Source of the DNA: an uncultured Alphaproteobacteria bacterium
Lineage (GTDB): Bacteria > Pseudomonadota > Alphaproteobacteria > Micropepsales > Micropepsaceae
NCBI GenBank assembly: GCA_903897605.1
Contig: CAIUCH010000054.1
Span: 1 to 64,000, forward strand
Direction: 5' to 3'
DNA length: 64,000 nt
A program made the position numbers and the translations under genes. The first letter of the stretch is position 1; the number at the start of each line of letters is the position of its first letter. This document shows, piece by piece, positions 38,589-47,297 of this stretch. A model generated the notes under the pieces. That model was given only the letters and a program-made list of their open reading frames with translations. It was not told the origin of the DNA and searched no databases.

Positions 38589-39422
38589 ATGATCCCCTTC
38601 CGCAAAATGCAGGGCTTGGGCAACGATTTTGTCGTGTTCGATGCGCGCCATAACGCCATTGCCATGACCACGAGACGGGCCCGGGCCATCGCCGACCGCC
38701 ATTTCGGTGTCGGCTGCGACACGCTGGTGCTGATCGAGCCGGGCAAGGCCGGCGCGGACGCGGTTCTGCGCTTCTTCAACGCCGATGGCGGGGAAGTGGA
38801 ATCCTGCGGCAATGCCACCCGCTGCATCGCCCGCTTCCTGATGGACGAGCAGGGACTGTCCCAGGTCAAACTCGACAGCCAGGGGGGCCCCTTGCTCTGC
38901 AGCGATGCCGGCAACGGCCTGGTGACGGTGGATGTGGGCGTTCCCAAATTCGACTGGCGCGATATCCCGCTCAGCCATGCCGCCGATACCGAAAAGCTCG
39001 CGATCCCGGTGAACGGAACAGATATTACCGCCGCCGCCGTCCTGATGGGCAACCCGCATTGCGTCTTGTTTGTCGAGGATGTGGAAAACGCGCCGGTGAC
39101 CGAACTGGGGCCCAAGCTGGAAACCCACGCCTTCTTTCCCACCCGCATCAATGTGGAATTTGCCCAGATCATCGACCGCAGCCATATCCGCATGCGGGTC
39201 TGGGAACGGGGGATCGGCGTGACCTTGGCCTGTGGCACGGGGGCCTGCGCCACCGCGGCGGCGGCCTTTCGCCGTGGCCTTGCCGGGCGCAAGGTGGAAG
39301 TGGAACTGGACGGTGGCAAGTTGCAGCTGGAATGGCGGGAATCAGACGGCCATATGCTGATGACCGGCCCCGGCACGCTTGTTTTTCTGGGCCAGCTTGA
39401 TCTGGATGCCTATGGCCATTGA
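38589..39422 (+). CDS. dapF: diaminopimelate epimerase
   Basis: 277 residues from ATG 38589. It converts LL-DAP to meso-DAP for lysine and peptidoglycan synthesis. The catalytic pair is Cys73 in ESCGNATRC and Cys215 in LACGTGACATAA. It begins MIPFRKMQGLGNDFVVFDAR. It overlaps mtaB by 11 nt. The open frame upstream to 38421 lies antisense to the peptidase gene start and is not coding. Confidence 0.97.
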   Translation: MIPFRKMQGLGNDFVVFDARHNAIAMTTRRARAIADRHFGVGCDTLVLIEPGKAGADAVLRFFNADGGEVESCGNATRCIARFLMDEQGLSQVKLDSQGGPLLCSDAGNGLVTVDVGVPKFDWRDIPLSHAADTEKLAIPVNGTDITAAAVLMGNPHCVLFVEDVENAPVTELGPKLETHAFFPTRINVEFAQIIDRSHIRMRVWERGIGVTLACGTGACATAAAAFRRGLAGRKVEVELDGGKLQLEWRESDGHMLMTGPGTLVFLGQLDLDAYGH

Positions 39423-40665
39423 CGTTGTCACCTTCGGCTGCCGCCTCAACGCCTATGAAAGCGAGGCGATCAAGGCACGCGCCGGCGAGGCGCAACTGCA
39501 GAACGCCGTGGTGGTCAACACCTGCGCCGTGACTGCCGAAGCCGTGCGCCAGTCGCGCCAAGCCATCCGCAAATTAAAGCGCGAGCGGCCCGGCACCCGC
39601 ATCATCGTCACCGGCTGCGCCGCCCAGACCGAACCCGAGACCTACGCCGCCATGCCGGAAGTCGATGCCGTATTGGGTAATCAGGAAAAGCTGCAGGCCA
39701 CCGCCTATGCCGATTTCGGCCTGGGTACTGCCGAGCGGGTGCGCGTCAATGACATCATGAGCGTGACCGAGACCGCACCCCAAATGGTGGACCATTTCGA
39801 GGGCCGGGCGCGGGCCTTTCTGCAGGTCCAGAATGGCTGCGACCATCGCTGTACCTTCTGCATCATTCCGTATGGCAGGGGCAATTCGCGGTCGGTGCCG
39901 ATGGGATCGGTGGTGGAAGAGGCCCGCCGCCTGACGCAAAACGGTTTTGCCGAAATTGTGCTGACCGGCGTGGACCTCACCTCTTACGGCGCCGATCTTC
40001 CCGGCACGCCTTCGCTGGGCCAACTGGTGGCCAAGCTTTTGAAGCTGGTGCCGGCGCTGAAACGGCTGAGACTTTCCTCCATCGATTCCATCGAAGCCGA
40101 TCCCGCTTTGATGCGCGCCATCGCCGAGGAAGAGCGGTTGATGCCGCATTTCCATTTGTCGGCGCAATCCGGTGATGACCTGATCCTCAAACGCATGAAG
40201 CGCCGCCACAGCCGCGCCGACACGATTGCCTTTTGCGAGACCGTGCGGCGCTTGCGTCCCGACGTGGCGTTCGGCGCCGATCTCATCACCGGCTTTCCCA
40301 CCGAAAGCGAAGCAATGTTCGAGAATAGTTTAAAGCTGGTGGACGATGCCGGATTGACCCAGCTGCATGTCTTTCCGTTTTCTCCCCGCATCGGAACACC
40401 GGCCGCGCGCATGCCCCAGCTTGGCGCCGCCATCGCCAAGGCGCGGGGTGCGCGGCTGCGCGCCAAGGGCGAAGCGGCGCTGGAAGCCCGTTTCCGCACC
40501 ATGATCGGCAGGCAATGTTCGGTGCTGGTGGAGAAATCGGGCTTCGGCCACAGCGAATGTTTCGCACCGGTCCGGCTTGAAGGCGCGGCGGTGCCCGGCA
40601 GCATCCTGCCCGTGACCATCACCGGCGTCGAAGCAGGACACTTGACGGCCAGACAAGCCGCATGA
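39412..40665 (+). CDS. mtaB: tRNA threonylcarbamoyladenosine methylthiotransferase MtaB
   Basis: 417 residues. A radical-SAM methylthiotransferase that makes ms2t6A at position 37. The N-terminal MTTase domain has its cluster Cys10 (FGCRLNAYES), Cys38 (NTCAVT) and a Cys in VTGCAAQ; the radical-SAM cluster is Cys143, 147 and 150 (CDHRCTFC). The TRAM-like C-terminus is short. It starts MAIDVVTFGC within the dapF end (an ATG 6 nt upstream is possible). ftsY overlaps it by 4 nt. Confidence 0.95.
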   Translation: MAIDVVTFGCRLNAYESEAIKARAGEAQLQNAVVVNTCAVTAEAVRQSRQAIRKLKRERPGTRIIVTGCAAQTEPETYAAMPEVDAVLGNQEKLQATAYADFGLGTAERVRVNDIMSVTETAPQMVDHFEGRARAFLQVQNGCDHRCTFCIIPYGRGNSRSVPMGSVVEEARRLTQNGFAEIVLTGVDLTSYGADLPGTPSLGQLVAKLLKLVPALKRLRLSSIDSIEADPALMRAIAEEERLMPHFHLSAQSGDDLILKRMKRRHSRADTIAFCETVRRLRPDVAFGADLITGFPTESEAMFENSLKLVDDAGLTQLHVFPFSPRIGTPAARMPQLGAAIAKARGARLRAKGEAALEARFRTMIGRQCSVLVEKSGFGHSECFAPVRLEGAAVPGSILPVTITGVEAGHLTARQAA

Positions 40666-41609
40666 GGACCTTTGGTGAAGCTCCGCCGGAAGAGACCGGC
40701 CTCTTCGCGCGGCTGAAGCAGGGCCTCGCCAAATCCAGTGCCGGCCTTACCGGCGGCCTGGCGGGGCTTTTCACCAAGAAGAAGCTCGATGCGCAAACCG
40801 TGGCCAGCCTGGAGGAAGTGCTGATCCAGGCCGATATGGGCGCGGCCGAGGCCAAGCGCCTGGCCGCCGCGGTGGCCAAAAACCGCTATGACAGCGAGAT
40901 CAGCGATGCCGAGGTCCGCGCCATCCTGGCTGCGGAGATCGCCACGGCGTTGAAACCCCTGCAAAAACCTCTCACGATCGACGCCGCCAAGCGGCCCTTT
41001 GTGATCCTGGTGGCCGGGGTCAACGGCACCGGCAAGACCACCACCATCGGCAAGCTGGCGCGCCGCCTGACCGGCGAGGGCAAAACAGTGGTGCTGGCCG
41101 CGGGCGACACTTTCCGCGCAGCGGCGATCGAGCAACTGGGGATATGGGCGAGCCGCGCCGGGGCACGTTTCGTCGCAGGCAAGGCGGGCGGCGATGCCGC
41201 CGGCCTCGCCTTCGAGGCGCTGGAAAAAGCGCAAAAAGAAAATGCCGACATTCTTCTCATCGACACGGCGGGGCGTCTGTCGAACAAGACGGCGCTGATG
41301 GCCGAACTGGAAAAGATCGCGCGCGTTCTGAAGAAGCGCGATGCGAGCGCGCCCCATGCCGTGCTGTTGGTGCTGGACGCCACCACCGGACAGAATGCGA
41401 TCACCCAAGTCGAAGCCTTCACGGCGGCCGTGCCGCTCACCGGTCTCATCATGACCAAATTGGACGGCACCGCCAAAGGCGGAATCCTGGTCGCTCTGGC
41501 CGCCCGCTCGACCTTGCCGGTACACTTCATCGGCGTCGGCGAAGGCGAAGCAGACCTTCAGCCTTTCCAGGCGGAACCATTCGCGCAAGCTCTTATAGGA
41601 ACGGCATGA
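40662..41609 (+). CDS. ftsY: signal recognition particle receptor FtsY
   Basis: 315 residues with a short N-terminal region instead of the long acidic A domain of E. coli. The N domain contains LDAQTVASLEEVLIQADMG; the GTPase domain has GVNGTGKT (119-126), AAGDTFRAAAIEQL, LIDTAGRLSNK and TKLDGTAKGG. It is coupled by ATGA overlaps to mtaB and yciB. It is the partner of Ffh encoded at 34771. Confidence 0.97.
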   Translation: MRTFGEAPPEETGLFARLKQGLAKSSAGLTGGLAGLFTKKKLDAQTVASLEEVLIQADMGAAEAKRLAAAVAKNRYDSEISDAEVRAILAAEIATALKPLQKPLTIDAAKRPFVILVAGVNGTGKTTTIGKLARRLTGEGKTVVLAAGDTFRAAAIEQLGIWASRAGARFVAGKAGGDAAGLAFEALEKAQKENADILLIDTAGRLSNKTALMAELEKIARVLKKRDASAPHAVLLVLDATTGQNAITQVEAFTAAVPLTGLIMTKLDGTAKGGILVALAARSTLPVHFIGVGEGEADLQPFQAEPFAQALIGTA

Positions 41610-42154
41610 ATCCGCAGATCCGCCGACTGGCACTCGACCTTGGGCCGCTTATTTTGTTCTTCGCGGCGTTCCAATATGCCGGCATTTTCGCCGCCACCGC
41701 GATCTTCATGGTCGCGGTGCTGACGTCATTGGCGATCGGTTGGCATCTGGAAAAAAAGCTGTCGCCCATTCCTTTGATCACCGCCATTCTGGTGATGATT
41801 TTCGGCGGGCTGACGCTTTATCTGCACAATGATACGTTTATCAAAGTGAAGGTCACCATTCTCTATGTGATCTTCGGCATGATCTTGCTGGGCGGGTTAT
41901 GCTTCAACCGCCTTTTCATAAAATACATTTTTGCGGAAGCGTTCGACCTCACGGAAAAAGGCTGGCGCGGCCTGACCTGGCGCTGGGGCATTTTCTTTCT
42001 CGCCCTGGCGGCAATCAATGAAGCGGTATGGCGCAGCACCTCGACCGCGACCTGGGTGTCGTTCAAGGTCTGGGGGATCATGAGCATGATCTTCCTGTTC
42101 GCCCTGGCACAAACCCCGTTCCTGCTCAAGCATCACATCGATCCCGAACACTGA
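41606..42154 (+). CDS. yciB: inner-membrane protein YciB (septation protein A family)
   Basis: 182 residues with about five membrane helices. Family marks are LGPLILFFAAFQYAGIFAAT, then LTLYLHNDTFIKVKVTILY, WRGLTWRWGIFFLALAAINE and WVSFKVWGIM. It is implicated in cell-envelope and septum maintenance. The start ATG 41606 overlaps the ftsY stop by 4 nt; this dapF-mtaB-ftsY-yciB order is common in alphaproteobacteria. Confidence 0.95.
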   Translation: MNPQIRRLALDLGPLILFFAAFQYAGIFAATAIFMVAVLTSLAIGWHLEKKLSPIPLITAILVMIFGGLTLYLHNDTFIKVKVTILYVIFGMILLGGLCFNRLFIKYIFAEAFDLTEKGWRGLTWRWGIFFLALAAINEAVWRSTSTATWVSFKVWGIMSMIFLFALAQTPFLLKHHIDPEH

Positions 42155-42468
42155 GCGGAGTTCAACCTCTGTTCACGGATGATCTGCGGGGGCGCAATAG
42201 ATATGCGCGCGCGTGGCAGACATACAACACATTGTGTCTTTTCGAGACTTGGCAATGAGATAGCGAAATCTTGGCGCTGGGACATCATTGCCGAAATCGA
42301 AACAAAATATCCCGAACACGCAAATTGCGATGGACTCGTCCGTACAAATTCTTTTTAACACTGGCGCACCGTCGCGCATTGCTGTTTAGTGCGCGTCTCA
42401 CCTTTCGGTCCTGGCATTCGACTTCGCTTTGATCCGATTTTCGTCCGCGTTGTTCTGGGGGGCATTTC
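42155..42468. other. 314-bp intergenic region upstream of the marR-type gene
   Basis: No gene is supported. It is less GC-rich than its surroundings. The imperfect palindrome ACACATTGTGT (about 42232) could be a regulator site, and GGGGGG lies about 6 nt before the downstream ATG. No terminator for yciB is visible. Confidence 0.5.
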
Positions 42469-42984
42469 ATGTTGAAGGGTCAGCGCAAGGCGAATGGAGG
42501 CTTCGAGTTATCCGATGCCCCGTCGCACCTGATCCGCCGTTGCCAGCAATTCTATGGCGACCTCTATGCGCGTGAAGCCGGTGCGCGCGAACTGACGAAG
42601 CAGCAATTCACCTTGCTCTGCGCGCTGGAGCATAATGACGGCGCCAGCCAGACCACATTGGTGGAGATCACCGGCATCGATCGTTCCACTCTGGCGGAGA
42701 TGGTGCGCCGCATGCTGGAGCGCGGTCTGCTCTCGCGCGAACGGACCGAGGAAGATCAGCGCGCCAACGCGGTGGCGATCTCGCCGTCGGGCCGCAAGGC
42801 GCTGAGGTCCGCGCGCAATGCCGCCGACCGGGCTGAGCGTGCCCTGCTGGATGCCCTGCCCGCGCCGGAGCGTCTGAAATTCGTCAAATCGCTGTCCCAG
42901 ATTGCCCTGGCGGCCGAAGCCTATGGCGCCAACGGCGTCGCCAAGGCCCACAAGGCCGGCCGCCGCAACGGCAAACGCGCCTAA
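42469..42984 (+). CDS. MarR family transcriptional regulator
   Basis: 171 residues with a winged-helix MarR domain (about 30-140). Recognition helix region: TTLVEITGIDRSTLAEMVRRML; wing: RERTEEDQRANAVAISPSGR. The N-terminal leader of about 25 residues and the Ala/Lys/Arg-rich C-terminal tail (HKAGRRNGKRA) lie outside the domain. The large 314-bp upstream region may hold its operator. The ligand is unknown. Confidence 0.93.
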   Translation: MLKGQRKANGGFELSDAPSHLIRRCQQFYGDLYAREAGARELTKQQFTLLCALEHNDGASQTTLVEITGIDRSTLAEMVRRMLERGLLSRERTEEDQRANAVAISPSGRKALRSARNAADRAERALLDALPAPERLKFVKSLSQIALAAEAYGANGVAKAHKAGRRNGKRA

Positions 42985-42987
42985 CCC

Positions 42988-43209
42988 CTAGATTTTGATA
43001 TCGAGTGTGGAACCGAGCCGCACGGGCGCCTTTGCGCGCACCGGCGCGGGATCGGGTATGTCTTGCGCCGGGGCGACCTGCTTCAAAGGCAGGGGCGCAA
43101 ATCCTTTGGTCTTTTCCAGCGCCGCCGCGAAGCTGGCCGCCGGCCGGACGGACGGCTGGACCTGCGCCGCCTGCTGGCTGGCGAGAAGGTTCTGGGCGCT
43201 GATCTGCAT
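42988..43209 (-). CDS. small hypothetical protein
   Basis: 73 residues beginning MQISAQNLLASQQAAQ, rich in Ala, Pro and Gln, with no membrane segment or signal peptide. AGGGTGG lies 3-4 nt before the ATG, a good ribosome-binding site, and the frame lies convergently 3 nt from marR. The N-terminus resembles short flagellum-associated proteins only vaguely; I make no functional claim. Confidence 0.5.
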   Translation of the reverse strand: MQISAQNLLASQQAAQVQPSVRPAASFAAALEKTKGFAPLPLKQVAPAQDIPDPAPVRAKAPVRLGSTLDIKI

Positions 43210-43247
43210 CCGCCCACCCTAGAAAATCAGGGTTAGGAAAGACTTAA

Positions 43248-43309
43248 GGAGCATCGACCAGGGAAAGTGTGAAGCGAAGCGGAACGGTTTCCCGTCCGGG
43301 CGTGCGACC
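43248..43309 (+). repeat. REP-like element, family I copy 3
   Basis: Left end GGAGCATCGACCAGG, centre GAAAGTGTGAAGCGAAGCGG, right end CCCGTCCGGGCGTGCGACC. It ends 7 nt past the 3' end of the ccmG gene. No duplicated gene terminus was found at this copy. Confidence 0.8.
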
Positions 43310-43315
43310 AAAAAA

Positions 43316-43861
43316 TTAAGACGCCTTTTTGGCCTTCTCGATTTCGGGAAGGAGCTGTCCGGTCATGGCGCTGGCTGTAAGCTGGCCGACCAATTTGAAG
43401 CGCACCACCCCTTTGCCATCCACCACATAAGTCTCCGGCACGCCATAGACGCCCCAATTAATGCCGGTGCGGCCATGGGTGTCGGCGACGATGCGCGAAA
43501 AAGGATTGCCCTGCTCGTTCAGGAACACGCGTCCCGCGCTGGGCTGGCGCTCCTCATAGTCCACGCCATAAAGCGTGATCCCCGGAATCCTGGACAGCGT
43601 CATCAACTGGGCGCTTTCCATGCGGCAGGGCACACACCAGCTGGCAAAGAAATTCACCACCGTGACATGGCCGGACGCGAGATCGGCGCGGGCGAAGCCA
43701 GGCGTGGCGCCGTCCATCGCGCCCAGGCCGATGTCGGGCGCGGGCCTGTCGATCAGGGCCGAAGGCAGCAGATCGGGCGGCCGCCCGAACAGGCTGTGAA
43801 ACAGGAAGAACGCCAGGACCAGAAACGCGGCCACCGGCGCGGCGTAGAGCCAGCGTCTCAT
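43316..43861 (-). CDS. ccmG: thiol:disulfide interchange protein CcmG/DsbE
   Basis: 181 residues from ATG 43861. A periplasmic thioredoxin anchored by one helix (about 6-25). Active site FFASWCVPCRMES with Cys76 and Cys79; the cis-Pro lies in YGVPETYVVDG. It reduces apocytochrome c before heme attachment. It overlaps ccmD by 4 nt and is the last gene of the ccmABCDG run; ccmE, ccmF and ccmH are not in the window. Confidence 0.95.
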   Translation of the reverse strand: MRRWLYAAPVAAFLVLAFFLFHSLFGRPPDLLPSALIDRPAPDIGLGAMDGATPGFARADLASGHVTVVNFFASWCVPCRMESAQLMTLSRIPGITLYGVDYEERQPSAGRVFLNEQGNPFSRIVADTHGRTGINWGVYGVPETYVVDGKGVVRFKLVGQLTASAMTGQLLPEIEKAKKAS

Positions 43862-44013
43862 GGGCGGTCCCGTTCCAGCGCTTCCAGTTTCTTCTTCGCG
43901 ACCCGCCAGGCGGTCCAGCTCTGCCACACCGTCGCCAGCAGCGCCACGGCGGAAATCCCATAGGCGGGCCAGATGAAGGCGGCATAGCCGCCCATGGCGA
44001 AAAACGCGCTCAT
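43858..44013 (-). CDS. ccmD: heme exporter protein CcmD
   Basis: 51 residues, one membrane helix (about 8-31: GGYAAFIWPAYGISAVALLA) followed by a basic cytoplasmic tail VAKKKLEALERDRP, the usual CcmD design. It is linked by ATGA overlaps to ccmC and to ccmG, which fixes its start at 44013. CcmD stabilises the CcmABC-CcmE complex. Confidence 0.92.
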   Translation of the reverse strand: MSAFFAMGGYAAFIWPAYGISAVALLATVWQSWTAWRVAKKKLEALERDRP

Positions 44014-44711
44014 GCCGTTCTCTGCATCAGGCCGCGGGCGCGCCGGTTCACGATCTCGGTGCGGATCCGCACCATCCAGAGCGCCGCGAACAGCAGCATG
44101 TAAGCCAATGCCATGATCAGCAACGGCCACAGGAATACCGGCGCGATCTTGCCGGAGAGAATGCTTTCGCCCTGATGCAAGGTGTTCCACCAATCGACCG
44201 AGAATTTGATGATCGGCAGATTGACCGCGCCGATTAGCGCCAGGATGGCGGCGGCGCGGGCAGCGCGCGCTTCATCCTCGATCGCGTTCCATAACGCGAT
44301 GTAACCCAGATAAAGAAACAGCAGCAGCAGGAAGCTGGTGAGACGGGCATCCCACACCCAATAGGCGCCCCACATCGGCCGGCCCCATAACGATCCGGTG
44401 ATCAGGCCCAGTGCCGTGAACACTGCCCCCAGCGGCGCCGCGGCGCGGGCGGCAGTGTCGGCCAGGGGATGACGCCAGACCAGCGAGAACAGCGAGGCGA
44501 TAGCGATCAGGCCATAGGCGGATTCCGCCACGATCGCGGCGGGCACATGCACGAACATGATGGTGACGGTCATGCCCTGCTGATAATCGGGCGGCACCTG
44601 AAAGCCGAGATAGAGCCCCGCCGCCAATGCGATCACGGCCGCGCCGCAGACCCAAGGCAACAGGGCGCCGGACAAGCGCATGAACATGGCGGGATTGGCA
44701 TAGCGGAACAT
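44010..44711 (-). CDS. ccmC: heme exporter protein CcmC
   Basis: 233 residues, six membrane helices. The tryptophan-rich heme-binding loop RPMWGAYWVWDARLTSFLLL is intact, with His in FVHVPAA and in NTLHQGESI as probable heme ligands. It delivers heme to CcmE. It lies 28 nt downstream of ccmB. Confidence 0.96.
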   Translation of the reverse strand: MFRYANPAMFMRLSGALLPWVCGAAVIALAAGLYLGFQVPPDYQQGMTVTIMFVHVPAAIVAESAYGLIAIASLFSLVWRHPLADTAARAAAPLGAVFTALGLITGSLWGRPMWGAYWVWDARLTSFLLLLFLYLGYIALWNAIEDEARAARAAAILALIGAVNLPIIKFSVDWWNTLHQGESILSGKIAPVFLWPLLIMALAYMLLFAALWMVRIRTEIVNRRARGLMQRTA

Positions 44712-44739
44712 GCTGCTGTTTAGCCCCTTTTGGTCTTCG

Positions 44740-45408
44740 CTACCCTGCGAGATTAAGCCTCACGCATGCTGCAGCCGCAAACGGACTGAGCAAAACCGCC
44801 GCGACGGAAAAGGCGGACAGGAGCCCCAAGGCCCCGTTGGACAGATGATCCAGTGCCCCGGAAACCGCGCCGGCGCCGAAAATCACTGCCGGCGCCAGCA
44901 ATGGCAGCACGATCAAGGGCAAAATGAGGCCCCCCCGTTTCAGCGACAAGGTCAGGCTGGCTCCGATCGCGCCCACCGCGCTGACGGCAGGGGTGCCGAT
45001 CAGGAGCGAAACGAACAGCGCCCAAGTGCCCTGTCCCGAAAGACCGAACAGCAACGCCAGCAGCGGCGACAACAGCGTGAGCGGCAGACCGGTGGAAAGC
45101 CAATGCGCCAGCAGCTTGGCCAACGCCACCTGCTCCAGCGACAAGGGCGACAACGCGATCAAATCCAGGCTGCCATCGTCGAAATCGCCCTGATACAGCC
45201 GGTCCAGCGACAGCAATGCCGCCAACACCGCGCCCACCCACAAGACCCCGCCGGCAATGCGCGACAGCAGGTGCAGATCCGAGCCCACGCCCAGTGGCAC
45301 CAAAGTCGCCACCAGCGCAAAGAAGGCCAGCGCCAATGCCGCGCCGCCGCCGGACCGCGCCGCCAGGCGCAGATCGCGCGAGAGCAGGCTGGCGAAGGGC
45401 CCGCTCAT
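44740..45408 (-). CDS. ccmB: heme exporter protein CcmB
   Basis: 222 residues, six membrane helices, the permease partner of CcmA. It begins FASLLSRDLRLAARSGGGAA and has the typical DFDDGSLDLIALSPLSLEQV segment. The start overlaps ccmA by 4 nt. Confidence 0.95.
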   Translation of the reverse strand: MSGPFASLLSRDLRLAARSGGGAALALAFFALVATLVPLGVGSDLHLLSRIAGGVLWVGAVLAALLSLDRLYQGDFDDGSLDLIALSPLSLEQVALAKLLAHWLSTGLPLTLLSPLLALLFGLSGQGTWALFVSLLIGTPAVSAVGAIGASLTLSLKRGGLILPLIVLPLLAPAVIFGAGAVSGALDHLSNGALGLLSAFSVAAVLLSPFAAAACVRLNLAG

Positions 45409-46019
45409 GCCGCCTCCAGGCGCAGCGACCGCGCCTCAAGACCCAACGCATCGTGGGTGGCGGCGATGACGATGCCCCCGGCCGCGCAATGCGCCGACAT
45501 CAATTCGGCCGTCAGCGCCCGCCCGGCGGTATCCAGGGCGGCAAGAGGTTCGTCCAGCAGCCACAAGCCGCGACCCGACACGATCAGCCGCGCCAGGCCC
45601 AGACGCTTTTTCTGGCCGGCGGAAAGATAGCGGCAAGGAAAATCGCGTTGGCGCGAAAGCCCCACCCGCTCCAGCAAAGGGCCAATGACGTCGCGGGCGC
45701 CGTAGAGCTGCGCGAAGAACTCCAGCTGCTCGCCCACACTCAATTGCGGTTTGATGCCGTCCTGATGTCCCAGCCAGCCGACCAGACGGCCGCGTTCTTC
45801 GCCATCGCTGATCGCACCCCTATCGGTGTTGAGGGTGACGCGGCCGGACGCGGGTGGCAGAAAGCCGGCGATCAGGCGCAACAGCGAAGTCTTTCCGACG
45901 CCATTGGCCCCTTCCACCACCAGCGCTTGACCCGCCGCGACATGGAAATCGAGATCGGCGAATACGCGCCGCTCGCCGCGCACGCAGGCAAGCTTCTCGG
46001 CGGCGAGGGACGTAATCAT
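45405..46019 (-). CDS. ccmA: heme exporter ATP-binding protein CcmA
   Basis: 204 residues. ABC ATPase: Walker A GANGVGKT (37-44), signature LSAGQKKRLGLARL, Walker B LWLLDEPLAALD and the switch His in IAATHDALG. It powers release of holo-CcmE. It is the first gene of the ccmABCDG run. Confidence 0.96.
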   Translation of the reverse strand: MITSLAAEKLACVRGERRVFADLDFHVAAGQALVVEGANGVGKTSLLRLIAGFLPPASGRVTLNTDRGAISDGEERGRLVGWLGHQDGIKPQLSVGEQLEFFAQLYGARDVIGPLLERVGLSRQRDFPCRYLSAGQKKRLGLARLIVSGRGLWLLDEPLAALDTAGRALTAELMSAHCAAGGIVIAATHDALGLEARSLRLEAA

Positions 46020-46184
46020 GACAATGGAACTAACACGAAAATGAGGCGTGAGGAATTTTGTGGCAAAATGCCATACTCGTTTCCGCGGCCGCTCGCTTGA
46101 GCCGTTCGCACGCTGCCGCTACGAACCGCTCGTCGCTCTCGCAGGTCCACCGGACCTGCTCACGCGCTTCGCGCGCCGCTCCTC
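46020..46184. other. intergenic region with short hairpins
   Basis: No gene is supported. TGGCA-AAA-TGCCA (46061-46073) and GCAGGTCC-ACC-GGACCTGC (46141-46159) are perfect inverted repeats, and GCGCTTCGCGC follows. The ccmA promoter should lie near its left part; no T-run marks a terminator for phbB. Confidence 0.5.
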
Positions 46185-46907
46185 TCAGTACATATGTTGG
46201 CCGCCATTGATGGAGATCGTCGATCCGGTGATGAAACCCGCATCGTCGGCCACCAGGAACAGCACGCCGCGCGCGATTTCATGCGCATGGCCCAGGCGCT
46301 TGACGGGAATGCGGGCGACGATCTTTTCCAAGACATCGGCCGGGACCGCCGCCACCATGTCGGTGTCGATATAACCCGGCGCGATGGCGTTGACGGTGAT
46401 GCCTTTGGCGGCGCCTTCCTGGCTGAGCGCCTTGGTGAAGCCGTGAATGCCGGATTTGGCGGCGGCGTAATTGACCTGGCCATATTGTCCGGCCTGGCCA
46501 TTGATCGAGCCGATATTGACGTTGCGCCCGAAATTGCGGTTCAGCATCCCGTCCCAGGCTGCCTTGCACATGTTGAAACAACCGCCCAAATTGGTGTCGA
46601 GCACTTCGTCCCAGGCGCCGCGGTTCATCTTCTTCATGGTGGCGTCGCGGGTGATACCGGCATTGTTGACGATCACTTCGACCGGACCCAGGGCGGCCTC
46701 GACTTTGGCCATGCCTGCCATGCACGCCTCATAGGATGAGACGTCCCATTTGAAGGTGGCGATGCCGGTCTTGTCGGAAAAGGCCTTGGCGCGCTCGTCA
46801 TTGCCCGCGTAATTGGCGGCGACCTTGTAGCCCGCATTCTTCAATCCCACCGAGATCGCTTCACCGATGCCGCGCGTCCCGCCCGTAACCACCGCCACCC
46901 GTGCCAT
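46185..46907 (-). CDS. phbB: acetoacetyl-CoA reductase
   Basis: 240 residues. A short-chain dehydrogenase reducing acetoacetyl-CoA to (R)-3-hydroxybutyryl-CoA for polyhydroxybutyrate. NADPH-binding GGTRGIGEAI near the N-terminus; NNAGITRDATMKKM; the catalytic Tyr and Lys in NYAAAKSGIHGF. These and SINGQAGQYGQ are typical of PhbB. It is grouped with phbA (47298) and the divergent phaR. No PHA synthase is in the window. Confidence 0.95.
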   Translation of the reverse strand: MARVAVVTGGTRGIGEAISVGLKNAGYKVAANYAGNDERAKAFSDKTGIATFKWDVSSYEACMAGMAKVEAALGPVEVIVNNAGITRDATMKKMNRGAWDEVLDTNLGGCFNMCKAAWDGMLNRNFGRNVNIGSINGQAGQYGQVNYAAAKSGIHGFTKALSQEGAAKGITVNAIAPGYIDTDMVAAVPADVLEKIVARIPVKRLGHAHEIARGVLFLVADDAGFITGSTISINGGQHMY

Positions 46908-46934
46908 TGCCCACTCCCTGTTATTGCGCGCCGT

Positions 46935-47249
46935 TCAGACGCTGCCCTTCTTCTCCACTACCAGAATCCGCGCCTGACCGACAGGATAGGCGACATGTTC
47001 GTCGCCCGTTTCGGCGAGCATGACATCGCCCGGACCGAGATGCTGCACCTTTTCCGTGCCGCCGTGGCGATAATGCATCTGAACCGCGCCCTCGAGCACG
47101 ACAAAGACTTCGTCGCCGTCATTGACGTGCCATTTGTAGGGCCGGTCGGTCCAATGCAGGCGCACACTGGCGCCTTCGACCTCGGCGATATCGCGCGCGC
47201 CCCAGGCCTTGGGGGCCGTAAAGGTCTTGGTATCGAGATGAAACTTCAT
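46935..47249 (-). CDS. cupin domain protein
   Basis: 104 residues, a single small beta-barrel cupin. HVNDGDEVFVVLEGAVQMHY carries the first metal-binding motif in reduced form (His, Glu), and PGDVMLAETGDEHVAYP the second (with His). The ligand is unknown. It lies between phbA (48 nt) and phbB (27 nt) on the same strand, so co-expression with the PHB genes is likely. Confidence 0.88.
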   Translation of the reverse strand: MKFHLDTKTFTAPKAWGARDIAEVEGASVRLHWTDRPYKWHVNDGDEVFVVLEGAVQMHYRHGGTEKVQHLGPGDVMLAETGDEHVAYPVGQARILVVEKKGSV

Positions 47250-47297
47250 CCCGGTGCCGGCCTTACCGTTCGACGCAGCATTTTTTGGCGCGTCTCA

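Noticed and set aside
43202-43330. Orphan gene-terminus duplication at REP-like copy 3
   Set aside because: The sequence left of the element does not match the ccmG 3' end beyond a few bases, so the pattern of copies 1 and 2 is not shown here.
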